Assembly (NCBI GenBank): GCA_034003325.1
Contig: JAVEYW010000003.1
Location: 1 to 64,000, forward strand
Length of the DNA stretch: 64,000 nucleotides
From: Desulfobacterales bacterium
GTDB taxonomy: Bacteria; Desulfobacterota; Desulfobacteria; Desulfobacterales; JAFDDL01
Reading direction: 5' to 3'
Part shown: in pieces, positions 53,249 through 61,445 of the stretch
Layout: every line of letters starts with the position of its first letter
Position numbering within the stretch: position 1 is the stretch's first letter
Translations under genes and position numbers: made by a program
Notes under the pieces: generated by a model
Databases searched by the model: none
Seen by the model: only the letters and a program-made list of their open reading frames with translations
What the model was told of the DNA's origin: nothing

Positions 53249-54649
53249 CTATCGCGCCTCAATAGGCACATATGTTTTATTAAAATCACCGAGACAAAGC
53301 CCGCGGGGCCGGAAAATGCGGTTGTTCGCCATGTATTCCAAAACCCTTGCGGTCCACCCGGCCACACGACTGGCAGCAAACATGGGGGTGAAAAGTTCAT
53401 CATCAAATCCGAGGGCGCTATATACCAAGCCGGAATAAAAATCAACATTCGGGAAAATTTTTTTCGTTTTGCCAAGCGTATTGAGTACGGTACTCTCAAG
53501 CGTTTTAGCAATGCCATACAACGCCTTTAATTCAGGCTTTCCCTCAATAAGTACCCCTGCCAAAGGCCCTAATATGCGCGCCCGCGGGTCATAGGCCTTA
53601 TAAACCCGATGGCCAAATCCGCTGACCTTGTTTTTTTGGGCCAACTTTTTTTCAAGCCAGCCCGTTACATTCGATGCATCGCCGATTTGCCGGAGGTTTC
53701 GCATGACCTCTTCATTGGCGCCGCCGTGCAAAGGACCGCTAAGAGCGGCGATTCCTGCGCCGACGCTGAAATAAATATCCGCGAGTGTGGAGGCAACCAC
53801 CATGGTCGCAAAGGTGCTGGCATTCAAGCCATGATCCGCGTGAAGGATTAAGGAGATATCCAAAACCCGTTCTTCGATGGGTGTGGGTTCGCGGCCGGTA
53901 ATCATATAAATCAGGTTTCCGGCATGACTTAGACCCGGTTGAGGCTCCAAGGGAAGCTTATTATTATGAATACGAGATGTCGCGGCGGCAATACATGAAA
54001 TACCGGCAATCAAATGATAACTGCTTTCAATGCCGGACATCTTATTAAAACCACGATTTCCCTGATCGGTTTTACGTCTGGTTGGCATCTTGAATTCAAA
54101 GACGGCGTGATTTTCACCGATCGGGCTGGTTTCCATCGCGATGGAATCTTCATCCGCACCAATCGCATCTGCCGACGAAGGGCGAGCAACAACCAAATCA
54201 AAGTCACTGTATTGGCTGCGAAGCAAATTGCTCCCGAGCCGCAACGCACCCATGACGCTCATTCTTTCGATCGGAAATCCCATTAACTGCCTGAGAACAT
54301 CATTGATCCGCGTGTAGTTGAAAAGATCCGCCTTGAATTCTTTTAATTCCGTCATCGAGGGCATTTTGCCGTGAATGAGCAGATAGGCAGTTTCCTCATA
54401 AGTGGAATAAGCGCAAAGATCGAAAATGTTGTAGCCACGATAGACCAACCACCCTTTTGCGCCGTTGACGTAACCCACCTTGCTCTCGCAGGCGATGGCA
54501 CCCTCAAGCCCGGGGCCGACCGTGCATTTTATCGGCCATTTTTGTTTTTTGGGAGATTCAGGTTCAGGCTCATGAGCGGTTTCCTCCCGCGCTTCTTCAG
54601 CGGCTTTCAGGATCAGTGATTTTATGGATTCCAATTGGTTTTTTATCAT
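53249..54649 (-). CDS. Citrate synthase family protein
   Basis: 466 residues beginning MIKNQLESIKSLILKAAEEA after GAGGAAATA. An N-terminal acidic/lysine stretch (EETAHEPEPESPKKQ) precedes the citrate synthase core: YRGYNIFDLCAYSTYEETAYLLIHG, the catalytic regions LILHADHGLNASTF and LSGPLHGGANEEVM, and the histidine/aspartate signature GFGHRVYKAYDPRARI. The last motif marks the catalytic Asp loop. A methylcitrate synthase activity cannot be excluded. It stands alone, convergent with gcvT-SHMT. Confidence 0.9.
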   Translation of the reverse strand: MIKNQLESIKSLILKAAEEAREETAHEPEPESPKKQKWPIKCTVGPGLEGAIACESKVGYVNGAKGWLVYRGYNIFDLCAYSTYEETAYLLIHGKMPSMTELKEFKADLFNYTRINDVLRQLMGFPIERMSVMGALRLGSNLLRSQYSDFDLVVARPSSADAIGADEDSIAMETSPIGENHAVFEFKMPTRRKTDQGNRGFNKMSGIESSYHLIAGISCIAAATSRIHNNKLPLEPQPGLSHAGNLIYMITGREPTPIEERVLDISLILHADHGLNASTFATMVVASTLADIYFSVGAGIAALSGPLHGGANEEVMRNLRQIGDASNVTGWLEKKLAQKNKVSGFGHRVYKAYDPRARILGPLAGVLIEGKPELKALYGIAKTLESTVLNTLGKTKKIFPNVDFYSGLVYSALGFDDELFTPMFAASRVAGWTARVLEYMANNRIFRPRGLCLGDFNKTYVPIEAR

Positions 54650-54892
54650 TATTTCCTCGGGGCGCTCCAATCTTATTGTTTGGTTAAAGTTGCAGGTGTT
54701 GTTTATATACTATAAAGCCGTCCGTGAGACAACCACTACATAATATTCTTGAATTTCATGACCGTTTTTATGATTGAAAACGCCGACACACCGGATAGTG
54801 AAAAAAATGATCCTTTGACAGACCCTGTTGACGATAGTAACAAACGCTATGGTAAACAAGCGAGAATGTGAATATTCATATGGAGAAAATAA

Positions 54893-55789
54893 ATGCCATT
54901 GACGTTTTCACCAGTTTCAGATCAAGGGAATTTTGACCTACAACATGATTACAGGAAGATTCTCTCCGCGTGCCCGCAAATCGCTTCGGATTACAGCTTC
55001 ATCAACATTTGGGGATGGGCCGAAGCCTATGGGTTGGAATGGGCATGGGGAAAAGAGTTTGTATGGCTTCGGCAAACGTTGCCTGAAACAAGGTATTGGG
55101 CGCCTATCGGTCCTTGGGACAAAGTTGCGAACTGGTACGCTACACTGAGCGCCCTCTTCCCGAATGGTGCCGATTTCACTAGAGTCCCCGATCAGCTTTT
55201 AAATATTTGGACTCGGACTTTCGGTCTTCAGCTTGAGATCGGGGAAGCGCGCGGGCATTGGGATTATATTTATTCCGTTCCCGATCTGGTAGCGCTAAAA
55301 GGAAATCGATTTCATAAAAAAAAGAACCTGTTGAACCAGTTTATAAAGAAGTTTGATTATTCGTTCAGCGCGTTTGATTCAGCGTTGGTTACGCAGGCGC
55401 TTTCCATGCAAACCGATTGGTGCGAGTGGCGGGATTGCGAATCTTCCGAAACCCTGGCAGCTGAAAACAGAGCGATCGAGCGAATCCTGACCCATTGGGA
55501 CGCACTGAATGGACTGATCGGCGGCGCCATTGTTATCGATACAAAATTAGCAGCTTACACCGTTGCTGAACCGTTGACGGAAACCTCAGTGGTGATTCAT
55601 TTTGAAAAAGGCAGCCCCGATATAACGGGCATTTATCAGGCAATTAATCAGATGTTTCTGAAAAGCCAGGGGAATCGGTTCTTAACCGTTAACCGGGAAC
55701 AGGACATTGACGACCCCGGGCTTCGAAAGGCAAAGCTTTCTTACCATCCATCCGAATATCTCAAGAAGTATTCGGTCAGGATAAGATAG
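54893..55789 (+). CDS. DUF2156 (GNAT-fold, LPG-synthase C-terminal-like) protein
   Basis: 298 residues resembling the lysyl-phosphatidylglycerol synthetase C-terminal fold without the membrane half: SDYSFINIWGWAEAYGLEWAW near the N-terminus, GNRFHKKKNLLNQFIKKFDY in the middle (substrate loop), HFEKGSPDITGIYQAINQMF and VNREQDIDDPGLRKAKLSYHPSEYLKKY at the end. The substrate is not known; related proteins transfer aminoacyl or acyl groups. GGAGAAAA precedes the ATG. A doubtful 37-codon frame (54758-54871) lies upstream. Confidence 0.85.
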   Translation: MPLTFSPVSDQGNFDLQHDYRKILSACPQIASDYSFINIWGWAEAYGLEWAWGKEFVWLRQTLPETRYWAPIGPWDKVANWYATLSALFPNGADFTRVPDQLLNIWTRTFGLQLEIGEARGHWDYIYSVPDLVALKGNRFHKKKNLLNQFIKKFDYSFSAFDSALVTQALSMQTDWCEWRDCESSETLAAENRAIERILTHWDALNGLIGGAIVIDTKLAAYTVAEPLTETSVVIHFEKGSPDITGIYQAINQMFLKSQGNRFLTVNREQDIDDPGLRKAKLSYHPSEYLKKYSVRIR

Positions 55790-55839
55790 GTGCCCATCCG
55801 TGGCCACCCTCGCCAGGCGGTTGTTGATCAACGAACATG

Positions 55840-56607
55840 CTATTTTAACTGAAAGGTTATCGGCAGCCTTACAATGCTTTTTACGGGGGTGTTTCCGTGC
55901 TTTCCCGGTTCAAACTCCCAGGATTTCACTGCGGAAAGCGCTGCGTTGTCCAATATGGCATGCCCGCTGGACAAATCCACTCGGGCATTCACCACTTCCC
56001 CCTTTTCATTCACTATTGCCAGAATGATCACCGTTCCTTGTAAATTTCTCTTTCTGGCCACTTGTGGATAATGCGGGTGCGGGTTTTTTTTATACAAGGG
56101 GGTGGCATTCGATAGTTCCTCGGGGGGGTTCGGGGATGGTGAGATGCCGTCATTAACTCGAAGGGTCTGCTCGCTGTTCGCAGCAGCAGAAACCGCTTGG
56201 GCGTTTTTTGAATTCGACGGTCCATTTGAAACTGAGGATATACTTTGAAGTGTTTCCGTCAACACCGGCGCCGGTTTCGGTGTTATTACAGACGTTGAAT
56301 CGGTTGTTAGTATTTTTTTCTTATATAAAACCGGTTTTTTAAGAATCGGCTGTTTATCCACCTTTTTCACGGGCGGCTTTGGAATCGGTGCTGCAATGGG
56401 TTCCGGTTTTGTTGGCGCCGGTTGAATGGCTTTGGTCTGGGGAACCGGCGGTTGTTGAGACACTGTGATTTCTCGTGTCAGCGTCACATCGATGGTTTTC
56501 AGATCGAGAACTTTTTCCGGCGTTATTTTATTCCAAGAAATGTTCACGCATAATAGAACCGCATGAATCGCGATCGCAATGAGCGCTGCCGGCAGCAGTC
56601 GTTTCAC
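55840..56607 (-). CDS. tonB: TonB-family energy transducer
   Basis: 255 residues: an N-terminal anchor helix (LLPAALIAIAIHAVLLCVNI), a proline/lysine-rich periplasmic spacer (KPEPIAAPIPKPPVKKVDKQ), and the C-terminal TonB domain (NPHPHYPQVARKRNLQGTVIILAIVNEKGEVV, LDNAALSAVKSWEFEPGK). It carries proton-motive energy from ExbB/ExbD to outer-membrane receptors. Its start overlaps the end of exbD by four bases. The BtuB-like receptor upstream is the likely client. Confidence 0.92.
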   Translation of the reverse strand: MKRLLPAALIAIAIHAVLLCVNISWNKITPEKVLDLKTIDVTLTREITVSQQPPVPQTKAIQPAPTKPEPIAAPIPKPPVKKVDKQPILKKPVLYKKKILTTDSTSVITPKPAPVLTETLQSISSVSNGPSNSKNAQAVSAAANSEQTLRVNDGISPSPNPPEELSNATPLYKKNPHPHYPQVARKRNLQGTVIILAIVNEKGEVVNARVDLSSGHAILDNAALSAVKSWEFEPGKHGNTPVKSIVRLPITFQLK

Positions 56608-57014
56608 GGTTCGTCCGAAACCTTTGCCTGAAGTGAAATTCTTTCGAGCCCGGCTTGTTGAATCAGATCCAACACATTGAATAATTGCTGGTAGGAGATG
56701 CTTTTATCCGCAAACAGGAGCACCCCGGTGTCTTGTTGTGCCGTTGCCTTCGCTTTCAACGCCTCAGCCAGGTTCGTCATCGTGATCGGCATCTTGTCCA
56801 GGAAAATTTTTCCGTCTGCTTTAATGGATACGGATAGAACAAGCTTTTGATCGATCACGGTGCAATCCGAACTCGGCAGGCTCAGCGAAACCCCCCGATG
56901 CACCGCCATGGACAGCATGGCATAGATAAAAAAAACAAGCAGCAGAAAAATAATGTCAATCATGGGCACCATCTCAATGCGAGGCTTTTTTGCGGCCGGC
57001 ATTTTGATTTTCAT
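56604..57014 (-). CDS. exbD: ExbD/TolR-family protein
   Basis: 136 residues with one N-terminal membrane helix that contains the proton-carrying aspartate: EMVPMIDIIFLLLVFFIYAM. A small periplasmic domain follows (LVLSVSIKADGKIFLDKMPITM, VLLFADKSISYQQLFNVLDLIQQAG). Overlaps exbB and tonB by four bases on either side, so the three are translationally coupled. Confidence 0.94.
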   Translation of the reverse strand: MKIKMPAAKKPRIEMVPMIDIIFLLLVFFIYAMLSMAVHRGVSLSLPSSDCTVIDQKLVLSVSIKADGKIFLDKMPITMTNLAEALKAKATAQQDTGVLLFADKSISYQQLFNVLDLIQQAGLERISLQAKVSDEP

Positions 57015-57643
57015 TCGTTTTTCCCTTCCTGCCCATTACGGCCCTGGACGCGCTTCTCATATACAATCTCAAGACTGGTCGTGTATTTTTCAATGATAAA
57101 AACAGCGTTATCAATGGACGAATTAAAATAATTATAGGGGAATAAGGTCAAAATGGCGATGCTGAGACCAGCTGCCGTTGTGATGAGGGCCTGAGCAATG
57201 CCCGCGGTCACCGCCTGCGGATGTTCGATGCCGCTCGTTCCGAGCGCTTGAAAAGACATGATAATGCCCACGACGGTTCCCAAGATTCCCAGCAACGGGG
57301 CAACCGTGATGAGGGTGTCGAGAACCCCCATGAACCGCCGCATGCGTTGAATTTCATCGCCGGCAGAGGCTTCCATGGCTTTTGTCATGGAAAACTCCCG
57401 ATGTAAAATCCCGCTTACCAGAATCCGGATGACGCTGTTTTTCGATCCGGTCACAATGGCCCGAATTCCTTCCCAATCACCGTGTCGGCAAAGATCAAGC
57501 ACTTCATCGGCCATCGGAAGGCTTTTTTTTATGTCCACCCGTAACCAAAAGATGGATCGTTCAATAATGACGGTGAGGGATAAAATGGAACATACCAGCA
57601 AGGGGTACATGACCGGGCCGCCGTTTATGAAAATTTCTAACAT
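57011..57643 (-). CDS. exbB: ExbB/TolQ-family proton channel protein
   Basis: About 210 residues with three membrane segments: MYPLLVCSILSLTVIIERSIFW, LITVAPLLGILGTVVGIIMSF and TAGIAQALITTAAGLSIAILTLFPY. The second and third carry the family pore motifs (PLLGLLGTV-like and the TAAGL stretch). Two ATGs are in frame (57649 and 57643); AGGTGA fits the second. It forms the pentamer around the ExbD dimer. The BtuB-like gene ends about 210 bases upstream. Confidence 0.93.
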   Translation of the reverse strand: MLEIFINGGPVMYPLLVCSILSLTVIIERSIFWLRVDIKKSLPMADEVLDLCRHGDWEGIRAIVTGSKNSVIRILVSGILHREFSMTKAMEASAGDEIQRMRRFMGVLDTLITVAPLLGILGTVVGIIMSFQALGTSGIEHPQAVTAGIAQALITTAAGLSIAILTLFPYNYFNSSIDNAVFIIEKYTTSLEIVYEKRVQGRNGQEGKNE

Positions 57644-57702
57644 AATCATTCACCTAGTTTAGGTTGCGCTGTTTGGTAACAAAAACTGCATCCGTTTCGC
57701 GC

Positions 57703-57757
57703 TCTTCGTGTCCCTGTGGAAAAAAAGCGAATAAGCTTAACCACAAAGATCACGAAG
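57703..57757. repeat. Inverted repeat between the receptor and exbB
   Basis: CTTCGTGTCCCTGTGG at 57703-57718 pairs with the inverse of CCACAAAGATCACGAAG ending at 57757. It could be a processing hairpin between the riboswitch-led receptor gene and exbB, or a scattered repeat. Confidence 0.55.
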
Positions 57758-57857
57758 GGCACAATACTGAGAGGAAAGCATCGCTGTCCATGCGGCACGC
57801 AATTCTCTCCGTACCAGGTTGAGTCAGAATAGGCGCCACTTTGATTTGAACTTTTGT

Positions 57858-59843
57858 CTAGTAACCTAATTTCATACCAACATAGGCAGAACGGCCCGGA
57901 GTAGCATAGCTCCAGACTTCCTCATAAAACTCGTCAAACAGATTGTCAACACGACCATATACTTTAACATGCTTATTAATATCATATTGCGCTGAAAGAT
58001 TGACCAGCGAGTAGGAATCCAGTTGAGTGACAGGGCTGCCGGTGATATCGTTTCCGAAAATTTCATCTCGATCATCCACCCAATGAATATCTAGATTCGT
58101 TTTAACTTTTTCCATAAAACTGTATCCCAAATTAAGGGAAATTTTATTTAACGGCCGATAAGGGCGTCTTGCCCCGTCCGGATCTTCCGTATCCGTATAA
58201 GTATAATTCAACAAGATACTAAACGTCGACATCGGCGCCCATTGAATGAAAGATTCAATGCCTTTTGTTTTGGTTTTTCCTTTGAGGTTTATATAGGTTG
58301 ATTGATAGGTAACCGAATCAAAATAATATTCAATTCGATCTTCAAAAACCATATTAAAATACGAGACTCCGAATTTGAGCTTATCATCCATCAATTGCTG
58401 CTCAAAACCAACGTCCCAACCGTCACTCTCTTCCGGGTCTAAATTTTCATTACCTCCTGCAAATGAATAAGCTGGAATTGGGTCGGCAAAGAGTTCGAAA
58501 AGGGAAGGTGCACGAAATCCGGTGCCATAGCTGGCTTTGATCGTTGTCTCTGTTTTTTGAATGGTATAAGCAGGCGCCATTCGATAGGTCATTTCAGAGC
58601 CAAACTGATCATGATCATCGACCCTGACACCGGCAACAATATCAAGACCGTCCATAAGCAACAGTTGATCTTGAGCCCAATAAGATTTTGTAATCGCATC
58701 TTTTTCATCTATTTCTGCCGTGTCATAGTATTCCTGGAAATAAGCACCGCCAAAACTGAGAAGATGGGTATCAAAACTCAACCCGCCCTGCCATCCAATT
58801 TCATTGGACCGACCGTCTGAAACGGTCAGGTTATTTTCATTGTCATATATATTTTTTTCGTTTTTAGCTGTTTGATAATAGAACGAAGAGCTAACAAACC
58901 GATCAAAAAAATGGTTATTTATTTCTATCCTTCCCGAATATTCATCTGTGTCCTGTCTGGCAATTTTAGCGCCGTTAGGATCTGGCAACACGGGCTCCCA
59001 CCAATTTACGGGAAAAATGAATCGATCTCCGGTATATCCTCCCAGTCCATCATAATCATCATTATCCGCCTGAGATTCACCATATCGCAACACCGCTGTA
59101 ATATTGAAGGTTGAATTAAATTCATAGCCGAATTTACCGGAAAGTGTTGTGTTGTCCCACCCATCATCTTCTGCTGTGTTTCCTGCGTGTGGAATGCCGT
59201 CATTATCATCATTTGCGATTGAAAAACCGTCTGTTTCTATTCGCGCGCCATTCATGGAAAAGTTGAACTTGTCGATTTCTCCTGAAGTTCCGCCGTATGC
59301 CTTCCATGTATTATACGATCCGGCCTCAAACCCTGCATAAACCGACGGTTTCCCATGGCCTTTTTTGGTTATTATATTAACGACCCCTGCCGTTGCATTG
59401 GTCCCATAAAGAGCACTCAAAGGGCCTCGAACAATTTCGATTCGCTCAATATTATCTGTGGTTAAATTGGCGATATCGGCACTTCGATTGGGTGATGAAG
59501 CGTCATTTACCATAACACCATCGATTAAAATAAGGGTATTTTTTGCCTCCGCTCCCCTTAAGAACACGTATGTCTTGGTTCCGGGGCCACCGTTAGAAGC
59601 CACATCAAGCCCGGGAACCCCCTTAAGGATTTCCTCTACCGATTCAGCCTTCTTGGCTTCGATATCCTTTTCCGTGATGGCCGTAACACTACTGCCACCA
59701 ATCTTATCGACATTCGTTTCACCGCGTGTCGCTGTTACAACGACCCTTTCCATTTCATAGGCTGTGTCAGAGGCAAATAAGGGGCCTTGGGTGCCCATCA
59801 TTGCCAATACAAAGACAAATCCGTATACTACTTTTTTATTCAT
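57858..59843 (-). CDS. btuB: TonB-dependent cobalamin receptor (BtuB-like)
   Basis: 661 residues: signal peptide (VVYGFVFVLAMMGTQGPLFA), a TonB box region (MERVVVTATRGE), a plug domain (VEEILKGVPGLDVASNGGPGTKTYVFLRGAEAKNTLILIDGVMVND, RIEIVRGPLSALYGTNATAGVVNI) and a 22-strand barrel ending YVGMKLGY with aromatic terminal residue. It is preceded by a cobalamin riboswitch with terminator, so the substrate is very probably a corrinoid. AGGAGATAATGG precedes the ATG. Aspartate-rich loops (DDNDGIP, DNDDYDG) suggest calcium-assisted binding as in BtuB. Confidence 0.92.
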   Translation of the reverse strand: MNKKVVYGFVFVLAMMGTQGPLFASDTAYEMERVVVTATRGETNVDKIGGSSVTAITEKDIEAKKAESVEEILKGVPGLDVASNGGPGTKTYVFLRGAEAKNTLILIDGVMVNDASSPNRSADIANLTTDNIERIEIVRGPLSALYGTNATAGVVNIITKKGHGKPSVYAGFEAGSYNTWKAYGGTSGEIDKFNFSMNGARIETDGFSIANDDNDGIPHAGNTAEDDGWDNTTLSGKFGYEFNSTFNITAVLRYGESQADNDDYDGLGGYTGDRFIFPVNWWEPVLPDPNGAKIARQDTDEYSGRIEINNHFFDRFVSSSFYYQTAKNEKNIYDNENNLTVSDGRSNEIGWQGGLSFDTHLLSFGGAYFQEYYDTAEIDEKDAITKSYWAQDQLLLMDGLDIVAGVRVDDHDQFGSEMTYRMAPAYTIQKTETTIKASYGTGFRAPSLFELFADPIPAYSFAGGNENLDPEESDGWDVGFEQQLMDDKLKFGVSYFNMVFEDRIEYYFDSVTYQSTYINLKGKTKTKGIESFIQWAPMSTFSILLNYTYTDTEDPDGARRPYRPLNKISLNLGYSFMEKVKTNLDIHWVDDRDEIFGNDITGSPVTQLDSYSLVNLSAQYDINKHVKVYGRVDNLFDEFYEEVWSYATPGRSAYVGMKLGY

Positions 59844-59875
59844 CCATTATCTCCTTTTTTAAGCAACACATCATT

Positions 59876-59916
59876 CAAAAAAAATCCCCAAACCCGATTT
59901 TATCGGATTTGGGGAT
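59876..59916 (-). terminator. Terminator of the cobalamin riboswitch
   Basis: On the minus strand GCATCCCCAAATCCGAT pairs with ATCGGGTTTGGGGAT and is followed by a run of T. It lies between the B12 box and the btuB start, so it is the likely expression platform: corrinoid binding favours termination. Confidence 0.85.
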
Positions 59917-59964
59917 GCCGTTTTTCATCCGCAATTATAGAATGATCGCCACCAACACCCGAGG

Positions 59965-60146
59965 ACGATATCCGTGTGCTACATCGGGCAGGTCTTCTGA
60001 CTTCCCCGCCTTTTCAGCCGCCTTCCCACCCGCTGTTATCGAGCAGTGGCATATTATCCGCTAAAAAGGTTCCCAGGAGGGTAATTCTCATGGGCGGGGT
60101 TACAGCGGCGGGTCCGTTCCCGATTTTCACGGGATTCCCTTTTAAA
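59965..60146 (-). ncRNA. Cobalamin riboswitch
   Basis: Minus strand. Conserved parts in order: AAAGGGAATCCCGTG at the 5' end, GAACGGACCCGCCGCTGTAA (the GC.G.CCCGC..CTGTAA core), variable stems around CCGCCCATGAG and ATGCCACTGC, then the B12 box AGTCAGAAGACCTGCC near 59986-60001. The order and spacing match the adenosylcobalamin riboswitch class. A terminator follows and then the BtuB-like receptor. Confidence 0.93.
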
Positions 60147-60358
60147 CTTACTGTACCCGAACATTCAGGGATTTAAATAATCGGGGCTCATATGTCAAGG
60201 AAAATTCAAATCTATTTCGGCCTGTTGCCAGATCAGCAAAATAAGCTGCGTGATCGATGAAACGCTCGGCCGCTTTCGCCTCGGTCTCCGTCCGCACCAG
60301 GCCACCTGGGGATAGGTGCAAACAACAGCCAGAATCGCGCGGTCATCAAAAGCCTCCT
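60147..60358 (-). pseudogene. Degenerate coding fragment upstream of the riboswitch
   Basis: Two frames on the minus strand read like one damaged protein: KEAFDDRAILAVVCTYPQVA (60358 down to about 60299) and, one frame over, VRTETEAKAAERFIDHAAYF and FADLATGRNRFEFSLTYEP ending at a stop at 60147. A good AAAGGAGG precedes an ATG at 60346, but that ATG's own frame gives an unlikely peptide. The family is not recognised. It might simply be non-coding. Confidence 0.3.
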
Positions 60359-60480
60359 TTGTTTAGGGATTAACGGCTTTAAAAATTAGGTTTAATGGTT
60401 ATTGTTTTAAGTAAAGACGGCGTACCGCATATCGGTTAAAAACCATCGGGGTTTAAGCGAGAAGAATTTTCTAAGGATGG

Positions 60481-60888
60481 ATGCCTATGAAATCGAACCT
60501 GATCGTGAAGGCTTTAACATTGAGTGAAAAGCTGAGGCATGTTTTTATCGCAACAGCGGATGGCACCGGACTGCCTCATATGGCAGCGGCAGGCAAAATC
60601 AAGCGCATTTCCGATGATCGAATTTCTATAGAGGCCTGGTTTTGCCCGGGTACCGTCGAAAATTTAAATCAGAATAATCGAATTTCCATTGTCGTCTGGG
60701 AACCTGATCCGGATCAAGGATATCAGTTGACAGGCAAGGTGGAAAAAGTCGAGGAGTTGGCGATTTTAAACGGGTTTTCTCATGGAATTGAATCAATGCA
60801 CCCTATTCCGCAGGTGGAAAGAAAACTGATCGTACACGTTGAAAAAACCTTCTCCTTTACCCATGCGCCGCACAACGATTTTGAATAA
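60481..60888 (+). CDS. Pyridoxamine 5'-phosphate oxidase-like FMN-binding split-barrel protein
   Basis: 135 residues: SEKLRHVFIATADGTGLPHMAAAGKIKRISDDRISIEAWFCPGTVENLNQNNRISIVVW is the typical first part of the split barrel (strand, LPH, then the PGTxxNL FMN-contact loop), followed by DQGYQLTGKVEKVEEL. Family members bind FMN or F420 or heme; the substrate is unknown. AAGGATGG precedes the ATG. Two small cysteine-rich genes follow on the same strand. Confidence 0.85.
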   Translation: MPMKSNLIVKALTLSEKLRHVFIATADGTGLPHMAAAGKIKRISDDRISIEAWFCPGTVENLNQNNRISIVVWEPDPDQGYQLTGKVEKVEELAILNGFSHGIESMHPIPQVERKLIVHVEKTFSFTHAPHNDFE

Positions 60889-60927
60889 CGACAGAATCGA
60901 TTCCCAGTTCTGTCAAAGGGGGTGGAT

Positions 60928-61071
60928 ATGGATAATATGGAATTTTCAGATTCGAATGAACTTCGGTGCGAGGAACACTGCGTCTATGAATGGGTCGATT
61001 GCGTGGAAGAGTTGCAAGGAGCCGCCATTTGCAAGACCCGGGAGCGCAATTGCTTCGGTGAGTGCGCGTGA
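60928..61071 (+). CDS. 47-residue protein with mirror-symmetric cysteines
   Basis: ATG after AAAGGGGGTGGAT. Six cysteines at 14, 18, 25, 35, 42 and 46 follow CX3C-X6-C-X9-C-X6-CX3C, which reads the same in both directions. Between them the sequence is helical and acidic (CEEHCVYEWVDCVEELQG, then ICKTRERNCFGECA). The pattern fits a helical hairpin in which C14/C46, C18/C42 and C25/C35 face each other, holding disulfides or a metal. No family recognised. It ends 36 bases before the next small cysteine gene, probably in one transcript with it. Confidence 0.65.
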   Translation: MDNMEFSDSNELRCEEHCVYEWVDCVEELQGAAICKTRERNCFGECA

Positions 61072-61107
61072 TGGTGGTGAATTCAACTAAACACAGGAGG
61101 GCTAACA

Positions 61108-61284
61108 ATGAAAAATCAAGTACCCACATCAGCTCGAAATTGTTGCACTTTAGAAAACCAGCGACTGGTGGAAGCAATCAGAGCGTGCGACTATTGTTCA
61201 ACGAGTTTTAAGCGGCACTTGGCATGCTATCGTCGTGCTGCAAAGGAAAGCGGGCAGCGCTCACATAGTTGCATGATCTTGTAG
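61108..61284 (+). CDS. 58-residue six-cysteine basic protein
   Basis: ATG after ACAGGAGGGCTAACA, an excellent ribosome site. Cysteines at 12, 13, 27, 30, 40 and 55: NCCTLENQRL, CDYCSTSFKRHLAC and SHSC. C27-X2-C30 with H37 and C40 resembles a small zinc-ribbon or zinc-knuckle arrangement. Basic overall. Family not recognised. It is the second of two small cysteine-rich genes after the flavin-barrel gene; a terminator lies 68 bases after its stop. Confidence 0.65.
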   Translation: MKNQVPTSARNCCTLENQRLVEAIRACDYCSTSFKRHLACYRRAAKESGQRSHSCMIL

Positions 61285-61351
61285 CGCCGGAGTACCGTTA
61301 TTGGCTGTTTTTCAAATTTTAATAAATGATTACCGTAGCGCAAAGCTATAT

Positions 61352-61387
61352 AACAAAGCCCGGAATGAATCGCCGGGCTTTGTTTTT
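61352..61387 (+). terminator. Rho-independent terminator after the small cysteine genes
   Basis: AACAAAGCCCGG pairs with CCGGGCTTTGTT and is followed by TTTTC. Confidence 0.85.
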
Positions 61388-61445
61388 CACTGCGGTGTTG
61401 TAATTACTCAATGAAGAGAGTGCATAAAGTATGAACAGAAAAGGA

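Noticed and set aside
54758-54871. 37-codon acidic frame upstream of the DUF2156 gene
   Set aside because: No Shine-Dalgarno and no recognisable sequence; mentioned only as a possible leader.
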